Shown: positions 1-9,177 of the stretch, one piece after another | Position numbering within the stretch: position 1 is the stretch's first letter | How the letters are laid out: each line of letters starts with the position of its first letter | From: Flavobacterium caseinilyticum | GTDB taxonomy: Bacteria; Bacteroidota; Bacteroidia; Flavobacteriales; Flavobacteriaceae | Assembly (NCBI RefSeq): GCF_004349085.1 | Contig: NZ_SMFM01000008.1 | Coordinates: forward strand, 62,001-126,000 | Length of the DNA: 64,000 bases | Direction of reading: 5' to 3' | Notes under the pieces: generated by a model | Databases searched by the model: none | What the model was told of the DNA's origin: nothing | Seen by the model: only the letters and a program-made list of their open reading frames with translations | Program-made: the position numbers and the translations under genes

Positions 1-638
1 GGGCATTGGAGTTAATCCCCGATATTATTATATGTGATTTAAATTTACCAGTAAAAAGTGGTTTCGAAATTTGTGAGATACTCAAGAAAGATTTAAGGAC
101 TTCCCATATTCCTGTCATTATATTAACGGCTTCTGATGATACGGAATCGTATTCCAAAGCACTGGAGAGTGGTGCGGACATATTTTTGACGAAACCTTTT
201 AATTTGAAATCATTGTCACAATCTATAAAGAGTTTGCTTTTTAATAGAGAGAAGGTACGCTTTTATTACACTAATAATATTGAAAATATTGTCAATAATG
301 ACGGTGTTAATTTTGGAATATCCGAACAAGATTTTCTAAGAAAATTAAATGAGTTGATAGATAAAAACATTGACAAATCATTGTATACTGTTGAGGATTT
401 AGCAAAAGACTTAAATATTTCACGGGTACAGTTGTATCGCAAAGTAAAAGCAATATTAGGAATTAGCGTTAGTGATCATGTTAACAATATTAGATTAGAG
501 AAGTCAAAAGAACTTCTACTAAATACCAATCAAAATATTTCTGAAATTGCTTATTCAGTTGGGTTTTCTTCGCCTAATTATTTTTCCACGAGCTTTAAAA
601 ACAAATATGGTGTATCTCCGAAAGAGTATAAAAAGTAA
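1..638 (+). CDS. Hybrid two-component regulator, C-terminal part (receiver + AraC-type HTH), 5' truncated by window edge
   Basis: The frame is already open at the window edge, so this is the C-terminal end of a longer protein. What is visible is a response-regulator receiver (IICDLNLPVKSG holds the phospho-acceptor Asp, TKPF the conserved Lys) followed by a two-helix-turn-helix AraC domain ending in FSSPNYFSTSFKNKYG. A receiver directly followed by AraC at the C-terminus is the layout of Bacteroidota hybrid two-component systems, whose N-terminal periplasmic sensor would lie upstream. These regulators usually sit next to the sugar locus they switch on, here the fructan/galactoside genes from position 1124. 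A free-standing AraC-type response regulator cannot be excluded without the upstream sequence. Confidence 0.88.
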   Translation, partial: ALELIPDIIICDLNLPVKSGFEICEILKKDLRTSHIPVIILTASDDTESYSKALESGADIFLTKPFNLKSLSQSIKSLLFNREKVRFYYTNNIENIVNNDGVNFGISEQDFLRKLNELIDKNIDKSLYTVEDLAKDLNISRVQLYRKVKAILGISVSDHVNNIRLEKSKELLLNTNQNISEIAYSVGFSSPNYFSTSFKNKYGVSPKEYKK

Positions 639-750
639 ATCCGAAAAGAATTTAATAAACGTATCAAAATTGTCCCCGTTTCTATGGAAAATTTGATTCA
701 ATGTTTTACCCAATTGTAGATAATGTTATCAATATTATTTATCATTTTAA

Positions 751-781
751 ACCATCAAAATAAACTTTTGGTGGTTTTTTT
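751..781 (+). terminator. Rho-independent terminator after the hybrid regulator
   Basis: A 10-bp stem (ACCATCAAAA pairing with TTTTGGTGGT, one G-T wobble) with a 5-base loop is followed by a run of seven T. It separates the regulator transcript from the sugar operon downstream. Confidence 0.75.
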
Positions 782-833
782 GTTTGTGCTCATTCACACC
801 AGTTGATCAAATATAATTTCTACTAATGAAGGT

Positions 834-841
834 TATATTTG
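834..841 (+). promoter_or_regulatory. Candidate -7 box upstream of the sugar operon
   Basis: TATATTTG is an exact match to the Bacteroidota -7 consensus TAnnTTTG. No TTG lies at the expected -33 distance, and the box is about 280 bases upstream of the first gene, so it is only a candidate for the operon promoter. Confidence 0.3.
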
Positions 842-919
842 CAAATTCTTTTAATAGCCTAAAACATAAACAGATAATTTTTAAAGACTTTTAATTCTTT
901 AATTTAAATACTATTTACT

Positions 920-1061
920 TGTAACATCATTATACTTTATGTAACATAATTTAAACTATAACCTTGTAGTTGTTTTTCAATTCAACACCTAGTCCTATGG
1001 TTTTTATGGCTTTAGACGCAGTTGAGTCATATTTTTTTTGTATTGTATGTAATTGTAACAT
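920..1061 (+). promoter_or_regulatory. Three direct copies of TGTAACAT upstream of the sugar operon
   Basis: TGTAACAT occurs at 920-927, 940-947 and 1054-1061. The first two are spaced 20 bases start to start, about two helical turns, which suits an AraC-type regulator that binds direct repeats on one face of DNA. They lie between the regulator gene and the first operon gene. Operator function is an inference. Confidence 0.4.
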
Positions 1062-1123
1062 TCTTAAAATTGAATCTGCTTTATTACATATAATTTAGCA
1101 ATTCAATAATTTAATTTTACATA

Positions 1124-2443
1124 ATGAAAAAAATAGTGGTTTGGGCGTTGATTGCTTCAATGGCGGGTTTTCTCTTTGGTTTTGATACTGTAGTGATTTC
1201 AGGAGCAGATAAAAAATTACAACAACTTTGGAATTCATCCGATGCATTTCATGGAACAGTGGTTATGGGAATGGCATTGTGGGGTACTGTTATCGGTGCA
1301 ATATTTGGAGGAATTCCAACAAATAAGATTGGAAGAAAAAACACTTTACTATGGATAGGTATATTATTTTTCTTTTCAGCAATTGGCTCAGCATTTGCCA
1401 ATAATCCATTCGTTTTTGCTGCTTTTAGATTTATAGGTGGTCTAGGCGTTGGAGCATCCACCATCGCTGCTCCAGCGTATATTTCTGAAATTGCTCCGGC
1501 AAAAGATAGAGGAAGACTTGTTGCTTTTTATCAATTTAATATCGTTTTGGGTATTCTTATGGCTTTTTTGTCTAACTATCTTTTAAATGATGTAGGTGAA
1601 AATTCTTGGAGATGGATGATGGGAGTACAAGCAATTCCGTCTGTAATATATATTTCTTTAATTATTTCTATTCCTAAAAGTCCAAGATGGCTATTGTCTA
1701 AATTCAGGAATGAAGAAGCGAGAAAAGTTTTGAAGTTGATGGGTCAAGAAGCTGATTATGAAAATATGAAAAAAGAAATAGAAGTTGACAATGATAATGC
1801 ATCACTTGCAAATGATAACATATTTTTAAAGAAATACAAGAAACCTTTAGTATTAGCTTTTTTAATGGCATTTTTTAATCAACTATCTGGTATTAATGCT
1901 TTTTTATATTATTCAAGTAGGATATTTCAAGAGGCAGGTCTTGGAGAAAGCACCGCTTTACTTAGTAGTATCGGAATTGGCGTAGTAAATTTAATTTTTA
2001 CTCTGGTGGGTGTTTTCTTAATTGACAAATTAGGACGCAAAATATTAATGTACATCGGTTCAGTAGGATATATTATCTCTCTCTCTCTTGTTGCTATGGC
2101 TTTCTTTTTTGAATGGGGAGGAATTGCTGTTCCAGTTTTCTTATTTCTATTTATTGCAGCACACGCAATAGGACAAGGTGCTGTAATTTGGGTTTTTATA
2201 TCTGAAATTTTCCCAAATCATTTAAGAGCATCGGGTCAATCATTTGGAAGCACCACACATTGGGTTCTCGCAGCTATCATTCCATCATTAATTCCATATT
2301 TATTTTCTACAGTGGGAGCTGGAGCAGTGTTCTTGTTTTTTGCAATAATGATGGTTTTTCAACTGTTGTTTGTCGCTTTTATGATGCCGGAAACCAAAGG
2401 AATTTCATTGGAAGAATTAAGTAAAAATTTAATAAATAAATAA
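1124..2443 (+). CDS. MFS sugar porter (sugar:H+ symporter family)
   Basis: A 439-residue inner-membrane transporter of the major facilitator sugar-porter family. Signature motifs in order are GFDTVVISG in the first helix, GRK after helix 2, RFIGGLGVG, PKSPRWLL in the central loop, QLSGINAFLYYS, DKLGRK, and PETKG at the C-terminus. About twelve hydrophobic segments fit the family. Its stop lies 4 bases before the GH32 gene, so it is the first gene of the sugar operon. It probably imports the mono- or disaccharide released in the periplasm, with fructose or sucrose the best guess given the neighbours, but the sequence alone does not set the substrate. Confidence 0.9.
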   Translation: MKKIVVWALIASMAGFLFGFDTVVISGADKKLQQLWNSSDAFHGTVVMGMALWGTVIGAIFGGIPTNKIGRKNTLLWIGILFFFSAIGSAFANNPFVFAAFRFIGGLGVGASTIAAPAYISEIAPAKDRGRLVAFYQFNIVLGILMAFLSNYLLNDVGENSWRWMMGVQAIPSVIYISLIISIPKSPRWLLSKFRNEEARKVLKLMGQEADYENMKKEIEVDNDNASLANDNIFLKKYKKPLVLAFLMAFFNQLSGINAFLYYSSRIFQEAGLGESTALLSSIGIGVVNLIFTLVGVFLIDKLGRKILMYIGSVGYIISLSLVAMAFFFEWGGIAVPVFLFLFIAAHAIGQGAVIWVFISEIFPNHLRASGQSFGSTTHWVLAAIIPSLIPYLFSTVGAGAVFLFFAIMMVFQLLFVAFMMPETKGISLEELSKNLINK

Positions 2444-2447
2444 AATT

Positions 2448-4046
2448 ATGAAAAAAATAAAAATTAAAAAATATGTTGGAATGTTAAGTTGTATGGTGAT
2501 TCTTTCGGGAGCAGTAAGCTGTAAAAACGGTACTATTTCAGATAAAAAAGTTTATTCTGAAGAAGATTTGTATCGCCCAAATTTTCATTTCACTCCTAAA
2601 AAAGGATGGATGAATGATCCTAATGGTATGTTTTACTACAATGGGTATTACCATCTTTTTTATCAGTATTATCCCGATTCAAATGTATGGGGACCTATGC
2701 ACTGGGGACACGCTATTAGCACAGATCTAATAACTTGGACAGAGAAACCTATTGCTCTTTATCCAGATGAAAAAGGATATATATTTTCAGGAAGTGCTGT
2801 TGTGGATGTAAAAAACACTTCAGGATTTGGGAGCTTAAAAAACCCACCGATGGTAGCCATGTTTACCTATCATGATATGAAGAAAGAAAAGGCTGGGGAG
2901 ACAAATTATCAGTCGCAAGGAATCGCGTATTCATTAAATGAAGGTTTGACTTGGACGAAATATGAAGCGAATCCAATTATTGAAAATCCAAATATTAAAG
3001 ATTTTAGAGATCCCAAAATGACTTGGGACGCAATACATCAACAATGGATCATGGTTTTGGCAGCAGGTGATAAAACGATGTTTTATAGGTCTAAAAACTT
3101 GAAAGAATGGGAATTGCTTTCAGATTTCGGAAAAGATATAGGAGCTCATGGAGGTGTTTGGGAATGCCCGGATTTTTTCCCGATACTTGTTGAAGGTAGC
3201 GATGATTATAAATGGGTAATGCTATTAAGCATCAATCCTGGAGGACCAAATGGTGGTTCAGCAACCCAATATTTTGTAGGTGATTTTGATGGAAAAACTT
3301 TTACGTTGGACAAAACCTTTTCTCAAGACCTTAAAGAGCAAGAGGCACTTTACATTGACTACGGTAGAGATAATTATGCAGGCGTTACTTGGGCAAATAT
3401 TTCTGAAGTTGATGGAAGAAAATTATTTATAGGATGGATGTCAAATTGGCAATACGCGGAAAAAGTACCCACCGAAAAGTGGAGAAGCAGTATGACCATT
3501 CCAAGAGAATTATCACTTGTAAAAGAAAATGGTCGCTATCGAATTGCTTTTCAGCCGGTTAGAGAATTAAACAATTATATTTCCAAGACCATCAAAAAAG
3601 AAACCCTCAAAATAGATAAGGAAACAATAATCACAGATCAATCGCTGGTGGATTTATCAAAAGTAGAAATTCGTTTTACTCTAAAAGGTTTAAAAAAGGA
3701 TGTTTATACTTTTTCTTTTTCGAATAAATCTAAGAATACATTACGATTTGGAATCAATACTAAAGACAAATACTTTTTTATAGACAGAAAAAACTCGGGT
3801 GATTTATCCTTTTCAGATGTTTTTGCAAATACAGTTTCAAAAGCTCCGTTTACCGAAGATTTCGCTACAATGGAAGTCAAGGTCATAGTTGATAAAACCT
3901 CTATTGAAGTATTTTACAATAATGGAAAGACAGTAATGACTGAAATATTTTTTCCGGAAAAACCTATGGAAACATTCACGGTATCTAAAGCAAATTTCAA
4001 TTTCTCCGTTGAAAATTTAATAATTAACCAACTAAATTTTAATTAA
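2448..4046 (+). CDS. GH32 fructan hydrolase / levanase-like lipoprotein
   Basis: A 532-residue glycoside hydrolase family 32 enzyme that cleaves beta-fructosides. The lipobox SGAVSC puts the acylated Cys at residue 25, so it is probably a membrane-anchored lipoprotein. The five-bladed propeller shows the family signatures: WMNDPNG (nucleophile Asp57), RDP at 187-189 and the ECP motif with acid/base Glu239. A C-terminal beta-sandwich follows. GH32 covers levanases, inulinases and invertases, and motif reading cannot separate them. It lies 4 bases after the MFS gene and 11 bases before SusC, in the same operon. Confidence 0.93.
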   Translation: MKKIKIKKYVGMLSCMVILSGAVSCKNGTISDKKVYSEEDLYRPNFHFTPKKGWMNDPNGMFYYNGYYHLFYQYYPDSNVWGPMHWGHAISTDLITWTEKPIALYPDEKGYIFSGSAVVDVKNTSGFGSLKNPPMVAMFTYHDMKKEKAGETNYQSQGIAYSLNEGLTWTKYEANPIIENPNIKDFRDPKMTWDAIHQQWIMVLAAGDKTMFYRSKNLKEWELLSDFGKDIGAHGGVWECPDFFPILVEGSDDYKWVMLLSINPGGPNGGSATQYFVGDFDGKTFTLDKTFSQDLKEQEALYIDYGRDNYAGVTWANISEVDGRKLFIGWMSNWQYAEKVPTEKWRSSMTIPRELSLVKENGRYRIAFQPVRELNNYISKTIKKETLKIDKETIITDQSLVDLSKVEIRFTLKGLKKDVYTFSFSNKSKNTLRFGINTKDKYFFIDRKNSGDLSFSDVFANTVSKAPFTEDFATMEVKVIVDKTSIEVFYNNGKTVMTEIFFPEKPMETFTVSKANFNFSVENLIINQLNFN

Positions 4047-4057
4047 CCCAACAAATT

Positions 4058-7000
4058 ATGAAACACAAAATTATTCTTTACCTAATTTTAATGGGGTCCG
4101 TTTTTTCATTAACGGCTCAAAACATAAGTGTCAAAGGAGTTGTAACTTCATCTGCAGACGGCATGTCGCTTCCTGGTGCATCAGTATTGGTGTCAGGGAC
4201 AAATACTGCAACGTCAACTGATCTGGACGGACAGTTTACGATTAATAATGTAGATAAAAATGCAACTTTAATATTTAGTTTTACGGGATACGAATCTCAG
4301 TCCGTTAAACTTAATGGACAAACTATTGTAAATGTTTCTTTGAAAGAAGAATCCTTAAATCTGCAAGAGGTTGTTGTAACTGGTTATTCTAAAGAGAAAA
4401 AAGCTGATTTAACTGGTGCAGTTACAGTAGTAGAACTAAAACCTATAACTGGGCAAACCATGAGTTCTGGAAATGCTATGCAAGCTTTGCAAGGAAGGGT
4501 AGCTGGTTTGACTATAGAGAAATCAGGTGATCCAAGTGGAGCCAATAGTAGAATATTAATTAGGGGGGTAAGTACACTTGGTAATACAGATCCTTTGTAT
4601 GTGATTGATGGTGTTCCTACAACAAGGCCAGAGGTTTTTGCTAGTTTGAGTCCAAGTGCTATTGCATCTATTCAAGTCTTAAAAGATGCATCGGCTTCCT
4701 CTATTTATGGTTCTAGAGCTGCCAATGGGGTAATCATTGTTACCACTAAAAATGCTGCTAAAGGGGGTGTGACTACAGTATCATATAGTACAAACGTTTC
4801 TGTTCTTTCGGAGAAAAAACAACGATATACAATGCTCAATGCCGTTGATAGAGGAAAAGTATTATGGCAAGCATCTGTTAACGATGGAGCAAGTCCATCT
4901 GGTGGATATGGTGAAATCTATAATTTTGATTGGAATAACGATTATAACAATCCAGTATTGAATAGTGTAACTGTAAAACCTTATGTAGGTGGAGATACTA
5001 ATGTTCCTTCGGGGGATACTGATTGGCAGGATACTGTATATAAAACAGGACTTCTTATCAATAATGATTTATCTGTATCTGGAGGATCTGAAAAAGCAAA
5101 TGCAGTATTAAATCTTGGGTATTTAGATAATTCTGGGATGTTAAAATACACTAATTATGAGAGATATTCTGCAAGACTTAATGCCAATTTCAAGTTGTTT
5201 AACGATAAGGTAAGATTTGGTATTAATTCTCAATTCACACAATCAAATGAAAGAACTGCCGCTAATGATGTAGGAAACGCACCTACACCTGGTTTAGCAA
5301 TAACCTTAGCGCCAACTATTCCTGTTTACACAGCATCTGGTGATTATGCAGGCCCATTGGGATCCGGATATTCTGACAGAAACAACCCATTATTAATGCA
5401 ATATTTGAACAGATGGGATAATAATAAAAGAATGGCTCTATACGGTAATGTTTTTACTGAAATTGACATTATAAAAGGGCTAACCTTTAGAAATAGTATT
5501 GGAATGGATTTTAATGATTACAACAGAAAAGACATTGAACCGATTGTGAGAAATGGATTTGTCAACCGAAGCAACAATAGTTTAACTTTTGACACCAATA
5601 AATATTCTAGTTTAACAATCTCAAATACTTTAAACTATAATTTTACTGCATCCGAGCATAAATTTGGAATCCTTGTTGGTACTGAATCAACTAAAACGGA
5701 TTTGAATTCGTTGTTTGCACGTGCAGAGGGATTTGCGGTTGAATCAGAATCTTATTTTACACTATCTGCAGCTACTGGGATTAGAACAAACAATGGAATT
5801 TCAACTGGTAGTAGACTACTTTCTCAGTTTGGTAAATTTAATTATTCTTTTTCTGACCGATATTTAGCTTCATTCACTATTCGTCGAGATGGGTCATCAA
5901 GATTTGGTGAAGATAATAGATATGGTATTTTTCCAGCTGTTACTGCAGGATGGAGAATCAACAATGAAGAGTTTCTTAAAAATGTTACGGCCGTTTCCAA
6001 CCTGAAATTACGTGCTGGTTACGGAGAAGTAGGAAATCAGTCTATTGGAGATAATGCTCGTTTTGGGCTATATGAAGCCCGTTATGGACCGAATCAAAAT
6101 GTGTTTTTCCCTGATTTTTTCAATATTTTTTATAATGTTGGAACTGCCTATGATTTGAACGGAACTAATACAGGAAACTTGCCATCTGGATTTGTGTCTA
6201 TACAAGCAGCGAATTCAGGATTAAAATGGGAAACTACCAAAGAGGTTAACGTAGGTTTGGATTTTGGTTTTTTCGCAGATAAATTATCAGGTTCATTTGA
6301 TTATTTTTCAAGAAACACCGTTGGGATCTTAATTAAACCACCAGTAGCATCTGCTGTAGGAGAAGGACAACAACGTTTTGTAAATGGTGCTTCGACTGCA
6401 AATAAAGGTTGGGAACTTACAGTAGGATATGCAGATAAATTAGATAATGGACTGTCTTTTAATGTTACGACAAATTTTGGAGCAACAAAAAATAAAATTA
6501 CACAGTTACCGGCAGAAGTTAGGGCAGCCTATCCAGGGACTGCTTTAAACTCGATAATTGGTCATTCACAGTTTGAAGTTTTTGGGTTTAAAACGGATGG
6601 ATTATTCCAAAATCAAGCTGAAATAGATGCACATGCTACTCAAGTAGGTTCTCGATTGGGAGGTATCAAATTTGTAGATATCAATAATGATGGCGTTATT
6701 AATTCGGATGACAGAACTTTTATCGGTACAACACTTCCAAAATTAGAATATGGTATTAATATTAGTTTAGGGTATAGAAATATTGATTTCTCCATTTTTG
6801 GTTCTGGTGTAGCTGGAAGAGTTGGTGTTGATCCGTATATTTTTTGGAACAATTTTGTTCAAGGAAGAGATAATGCAGGGCCAGGAACATTGAATGCTTG
6901 GACACCGACAAATACAAATACTGAGGTACCATCTCTTTCATTAGCAAACAATGACACACAGATGTCAGATTATATCTTACGAAACAATTCCTATTTCAAA

Positions 7001-7207
7001 CTTAGGAACATGCAAATTGGATATTCATTATCAGATGAGTTGTTACAAAAATCAGGATTCATTACTAGTTGCAGGATATATGCACAAGGGGAAAATTTAT
7101 TTTGGATAACTCCAAAAGGATATATTGGTTCCGATCCTGAACGAACAGATGTTAACAGAATACCAGTACCAACGACATTCTCATTAGGTGTAAACTTTAA
7201 TTTTTAA
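4058..7207 (+). CDS. SusC/RagA-family TonB-dependent outer-membrane transporter
   Basis: A 1049-residue outer-membrane protein. It has a signal peptide ending near TAQ, then a carboxypeptidase-regulatory-like domain (about 24-100), a TonB-box-like stretch (LQEVVVTGYS), a plug domain with the hallmark GVSTLGNTDPLYVIDGVP and SSIYGSRAANGVIIVTTK, and a long beta-barrel ending in an aromatic residue (NFNF). SusC proteins take oligosaccharides across the outer membrane, with SusD as the lid. It lies 9 bases before the SusD gene. The likely cargo is the fructan or galacto-fructoside cut by the neighbouring GH32 and GH36 enzymes. Confidence 0.96.
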   Translation: MKHKIILYLILMGSVFSLTAQNISVKGVVTSSADGMSLPGASVLVSGTNTATSTDLDGQFTINNVDKNATLIFSFTGYESQSVKLNGQTIVNVSLKEESLNLQEVVVTGYSKEKKADLTGAVTVVELKPITGQTMSSGNAMQALQGRVAGLTIEKSGDPSGANSRILIRGVSTLGNTDPLYVIDGVPTTRPEVFASLSPSAIASIQVLKDASASSIYGSRAANGVIIVTTKNAAKGGVTTVSYSTNVSVLSEKKQRYTMLNAVDRGKVLWQASVNDGASPSGGYGEIYNFDWNNDYNNPVLNSVTVKPYVGGDTNVPSGDTDWQDTVYKTGLLINNDLSVSGGSEKANAVLNLGYLDNSGMLKYTNYERYSARLNANFKLFNDKVRFGINSQFTQSNERTAANDVGNAPTPGLAITLAPTIPVYTASGDYAGPLGSGYSDRNNPLLMQYLNRWDNNKRMALYGNVFTEIDIIKGLTFRNSIGMDFNDYNRKDIEPIVRNGFVNRSNNSLTFDTNKYSSLTISNTLNYNFTASEHKFGILVGTESTKTDLNSLFARAEGFAVESESYFTLSAATGIRTNNGISTGSRLLSQFGKFNYSFSDRYLASFTIRRDGSSRFGEDNRYGIFPAVTAGWRINNEEFLKNVTAVSNLKLRAGYGEVGNQSIGDNARFGLYEARYGPNQNVFFPDFFNIFYNVGTAYDLNGTNTGNLPSGFVSIQAANSGLKWETTKEVNVGLDFGFFADKLSGSFDYFSRNTVGILIKPPVASAVGEGQQRFVNGASTANKGWELTVGYADKLDNGLSFNVTTNFGATKNKITQLPAEVRAAYPGTALNSIIGHSQFEVFGFKTDGLFQNQAEIDAHATQVGSRLGGIKFVDINNDGVINSDDRTFIGTTLPKLEYGINISLGYRNIDFSIFGSGVAGRVGVDPYIFWNNFVQGRDNAGPGTLNAWTPTNTNTEVPSLSLANNDTQMSDYILRNNSYFKLRNMQIGYSLSDELLQKSGFITSCRIYAQGENLFWITPKGYIGSDPERTDVNRIPVPTTFSLGVNFNF

Positions 7208-7216
7208 TTAATTATC

Positions 7217-8956
7217 ATGAAGAAATATAATAATATAGTTATCAGCTTCTTGTCAATCCTTTTATTGGCATCATGTAGCTCAGATTTTTTAGAATATGAA
7301 CCTACAGGAGTATTGTCGTCTGGAAATGTGGCGACAGCTGCAAATGCTGAAGCTCTTGTAAATGCGGCCTATGCTGCAATTGGGAATGACGAAATGGTAG
7401 GGCCTATCACAAACCAATGGGTTTACGGAAGTGTACGATCTGATGATGCCTATAAAGGAGGAGGAGGTCGTGGCGATGTTGATGTAATTGACCGTTACGA
7501 GCAATACAACACTACTATTGCAGATTATGGAGATTTCATGTTGCCACGAACCTGGACAAATCATTACAAAGCCATCTCCAGAGCTAATTTTGCTTTATCC
7601 GTTATCAATGCCATTCCAGATGCAGATTATCCACTAAAAAAAGTGAGACAAGCGGAATTGCGTTTTTTGAGAGCCCATTCTCATTTTATGCTTAAATTGT
7701 TGTTTAATAAAGTTCCCTATATCACAGAAGAACTTACTCAAGAAGATATATTAAAAACATCAAATGATTTGTCAAGTGATGCATTATGGGACAAAATTGC
7801 TGAAGATTTTCTTTTTGCATTCGATAATTTGGCACAAAGTCAGGATCAGGTAGGAAGAGCCGATAAAAATGCGGCAGCTGCTTATCTGGCAAAATTAAAT
7901 TTATATCAGGCTTATAAGCAAAACGAGTCACACCAGGTTACAAGTATAGATGCGGCAAAATTACAAAAAGTAATAGATTATGCGGATAAAGTAACGGGTG
8001 CTTTAGAGGCAGATTATGGATTTGATTTTTTGGATGGACGTGATAATGGCGCCGAATCAATCTGGGCTGTTCAGTTTTCGATTAATGATGGTACAAATAT
8101 TGGAAGAGTTAGTTTTGTTACAGGATTAAATTCACCTCATGGAACACCTCTTTACGGTTGTTGCGGTTTTCATATGGCAAGCCAAAATATGGTGAATGCA
8201 TTTAAAACAGATGCCAATGGATTGCCTTTATTAGATACGTTCAATAATTCTGATATTTTTAATACAATTACCAATGGTGTTGCGCCATTAGTTGCCGGAG
8301 TAACACTTGATCCAAGAATTGATCATACAGTAGGAGTTCCAGGAAGACCTTTTAAATATAAAAACACTTTGAAAAGTTCCGGAGACATGATTTACAAATT
8401 CAGCTGGGCAAGAGATCCAGGTGTTTATGGATACTTTGGGAATATGAAAGAGCAACAATCACCAGACTGTTCTTGCTACGTGAAAAACGGGCCATTCATT
8501 GGTACTTCGAAAAATGTTGATTTTATTAGATATGCAGATGTTTTGTTATTCAAAGCGGAGGCATTAATACAATTAAACAGATTTACAGAAGCATTGCCAA
8601 TAATTAATCAAATAAGAGTAAGAGCTGCAGCCAGTACTGGAATGCCTTTAGCAGCAGGAGCTTCAGATGTTTATAAAGTTCAGCCTTACGCTTCTTTTCC
8701 TTCTAAAGATTACGCTTTCAAAGCACTTATGTTTGAAAGACGTTTGGAGTTTGGTATGGAAGGTCCTCGATTTTATGATCTTGTAAGATGGGGTAAAGCT
8801 GAGTCAGTTTTGAACGCCTATCTTACTGTAGAAAAAACTAAAAGAGATTTTCTTTCTAATGCGAGATTTACTGCAGGTAGAGATGAATATTATCCGATAC
8901 CTCAAAGAGAGATTGATTTTACAGGTGGATTATACAAACAAAATCCTGGGTATTAA
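7217..8956 (+). CDS. SusD/RagB-family surface glycan-binding lipoprotein
   Basis: A 579-residue SusD-like lipoprotein. The lipobox LLASC sets Cys20 as the acylation site, and the mature start SSDFLEYEPTG is typical. The C-terminal part shows the usual RagB/SusD pattern (RYADVLLFKAEALIQLNR, then FERRLEFGMEGPRFYDLVRWGKAE, then YYPIPQREID). It pairs with the SusC just upstream to capture oligosaccharide at the cell surface. It is followed by a strong intrinsic terminator, which suggests that MFS-GH32-SusC-SusD form one transcript. Confidence 0.96.
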   Translation: MKKYNNIVISFLSILLLASCSSDFLEYEPTGVLSSGNVATAANAEALVNAAYAAIGNDEMVGPITNQWVYGSVRSDDAYKGGGGRGDVDVIDRYEQYNTTIADYGDFMLPRTWTNHYKAISRANFALSVINAIPDADYPLKKVRQAELRFLRAHSHFMLKLLFNKVPYITEELTQEDILKTSNDLSSDALWDKIAEDFLFAFDNLAQSQDQVGRADKNAAAAYLAKLNLYQAYKQNESHQVTSIDAAKLQKVIDYADKVTGALEADYGFDFLDGRDNGAESIWAVQFSINDGTNIGRVSFVTGLNSPHGTPLYGCCGFHMASQNMVNAFKTDANGLPLLDTFNNSDIFNTITNGVAPLVAGVTLDPRIDHTVGVPGRPFKYKNTLKSSGDMIYKFSWARDPGVYGYFGNMKEQQSPDCSCYVKNGPFIGTSKNVDFIRYADVLLFKAEALIQLNRFTEALPIINQIRVRAAASTGMPLAAGASDVYKVQPYASFPSKDYAFKALMFERRLEFGMEGPRFYDLVRWGKAESVLNAYLTVEKTKRDFLSNARFTAGRDEYYPIPQREIDFTGGLYKQNPGY

Positions 8957-9002
8957 TAACAGGATTTAAAAAGGTTTTGTTTTAGTTAGTAAATTCGGTT
9001 GG

Positions 9003-9035
9003 AGGCAAGTATTTTACTTGCCTTTAACTTTTTTA
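9003..9035 (+). terminator. Rho-independent terminator after susD
   Basis: A perfect 9-bp stem (AGGCAAGTA with TACTTGCCT, loop TTT) is followed by TTAACTTTTTT. It ends the susC/susD transcript and separates it from the alpha-galactosidase gene. Confidence 0.8.
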
Positions 9036-9177
9036 TATCAAAGCTCTAATGCTTACTGAGTAGAAGAATAGGATAGAAAACAAAAATTATGAAATGAACA
9101 TGACCTGAAATTGATTGCAAACACAAATGAAGATATGCGAATTACAGATGACCAATAAAAACAATAAATATCTACAA

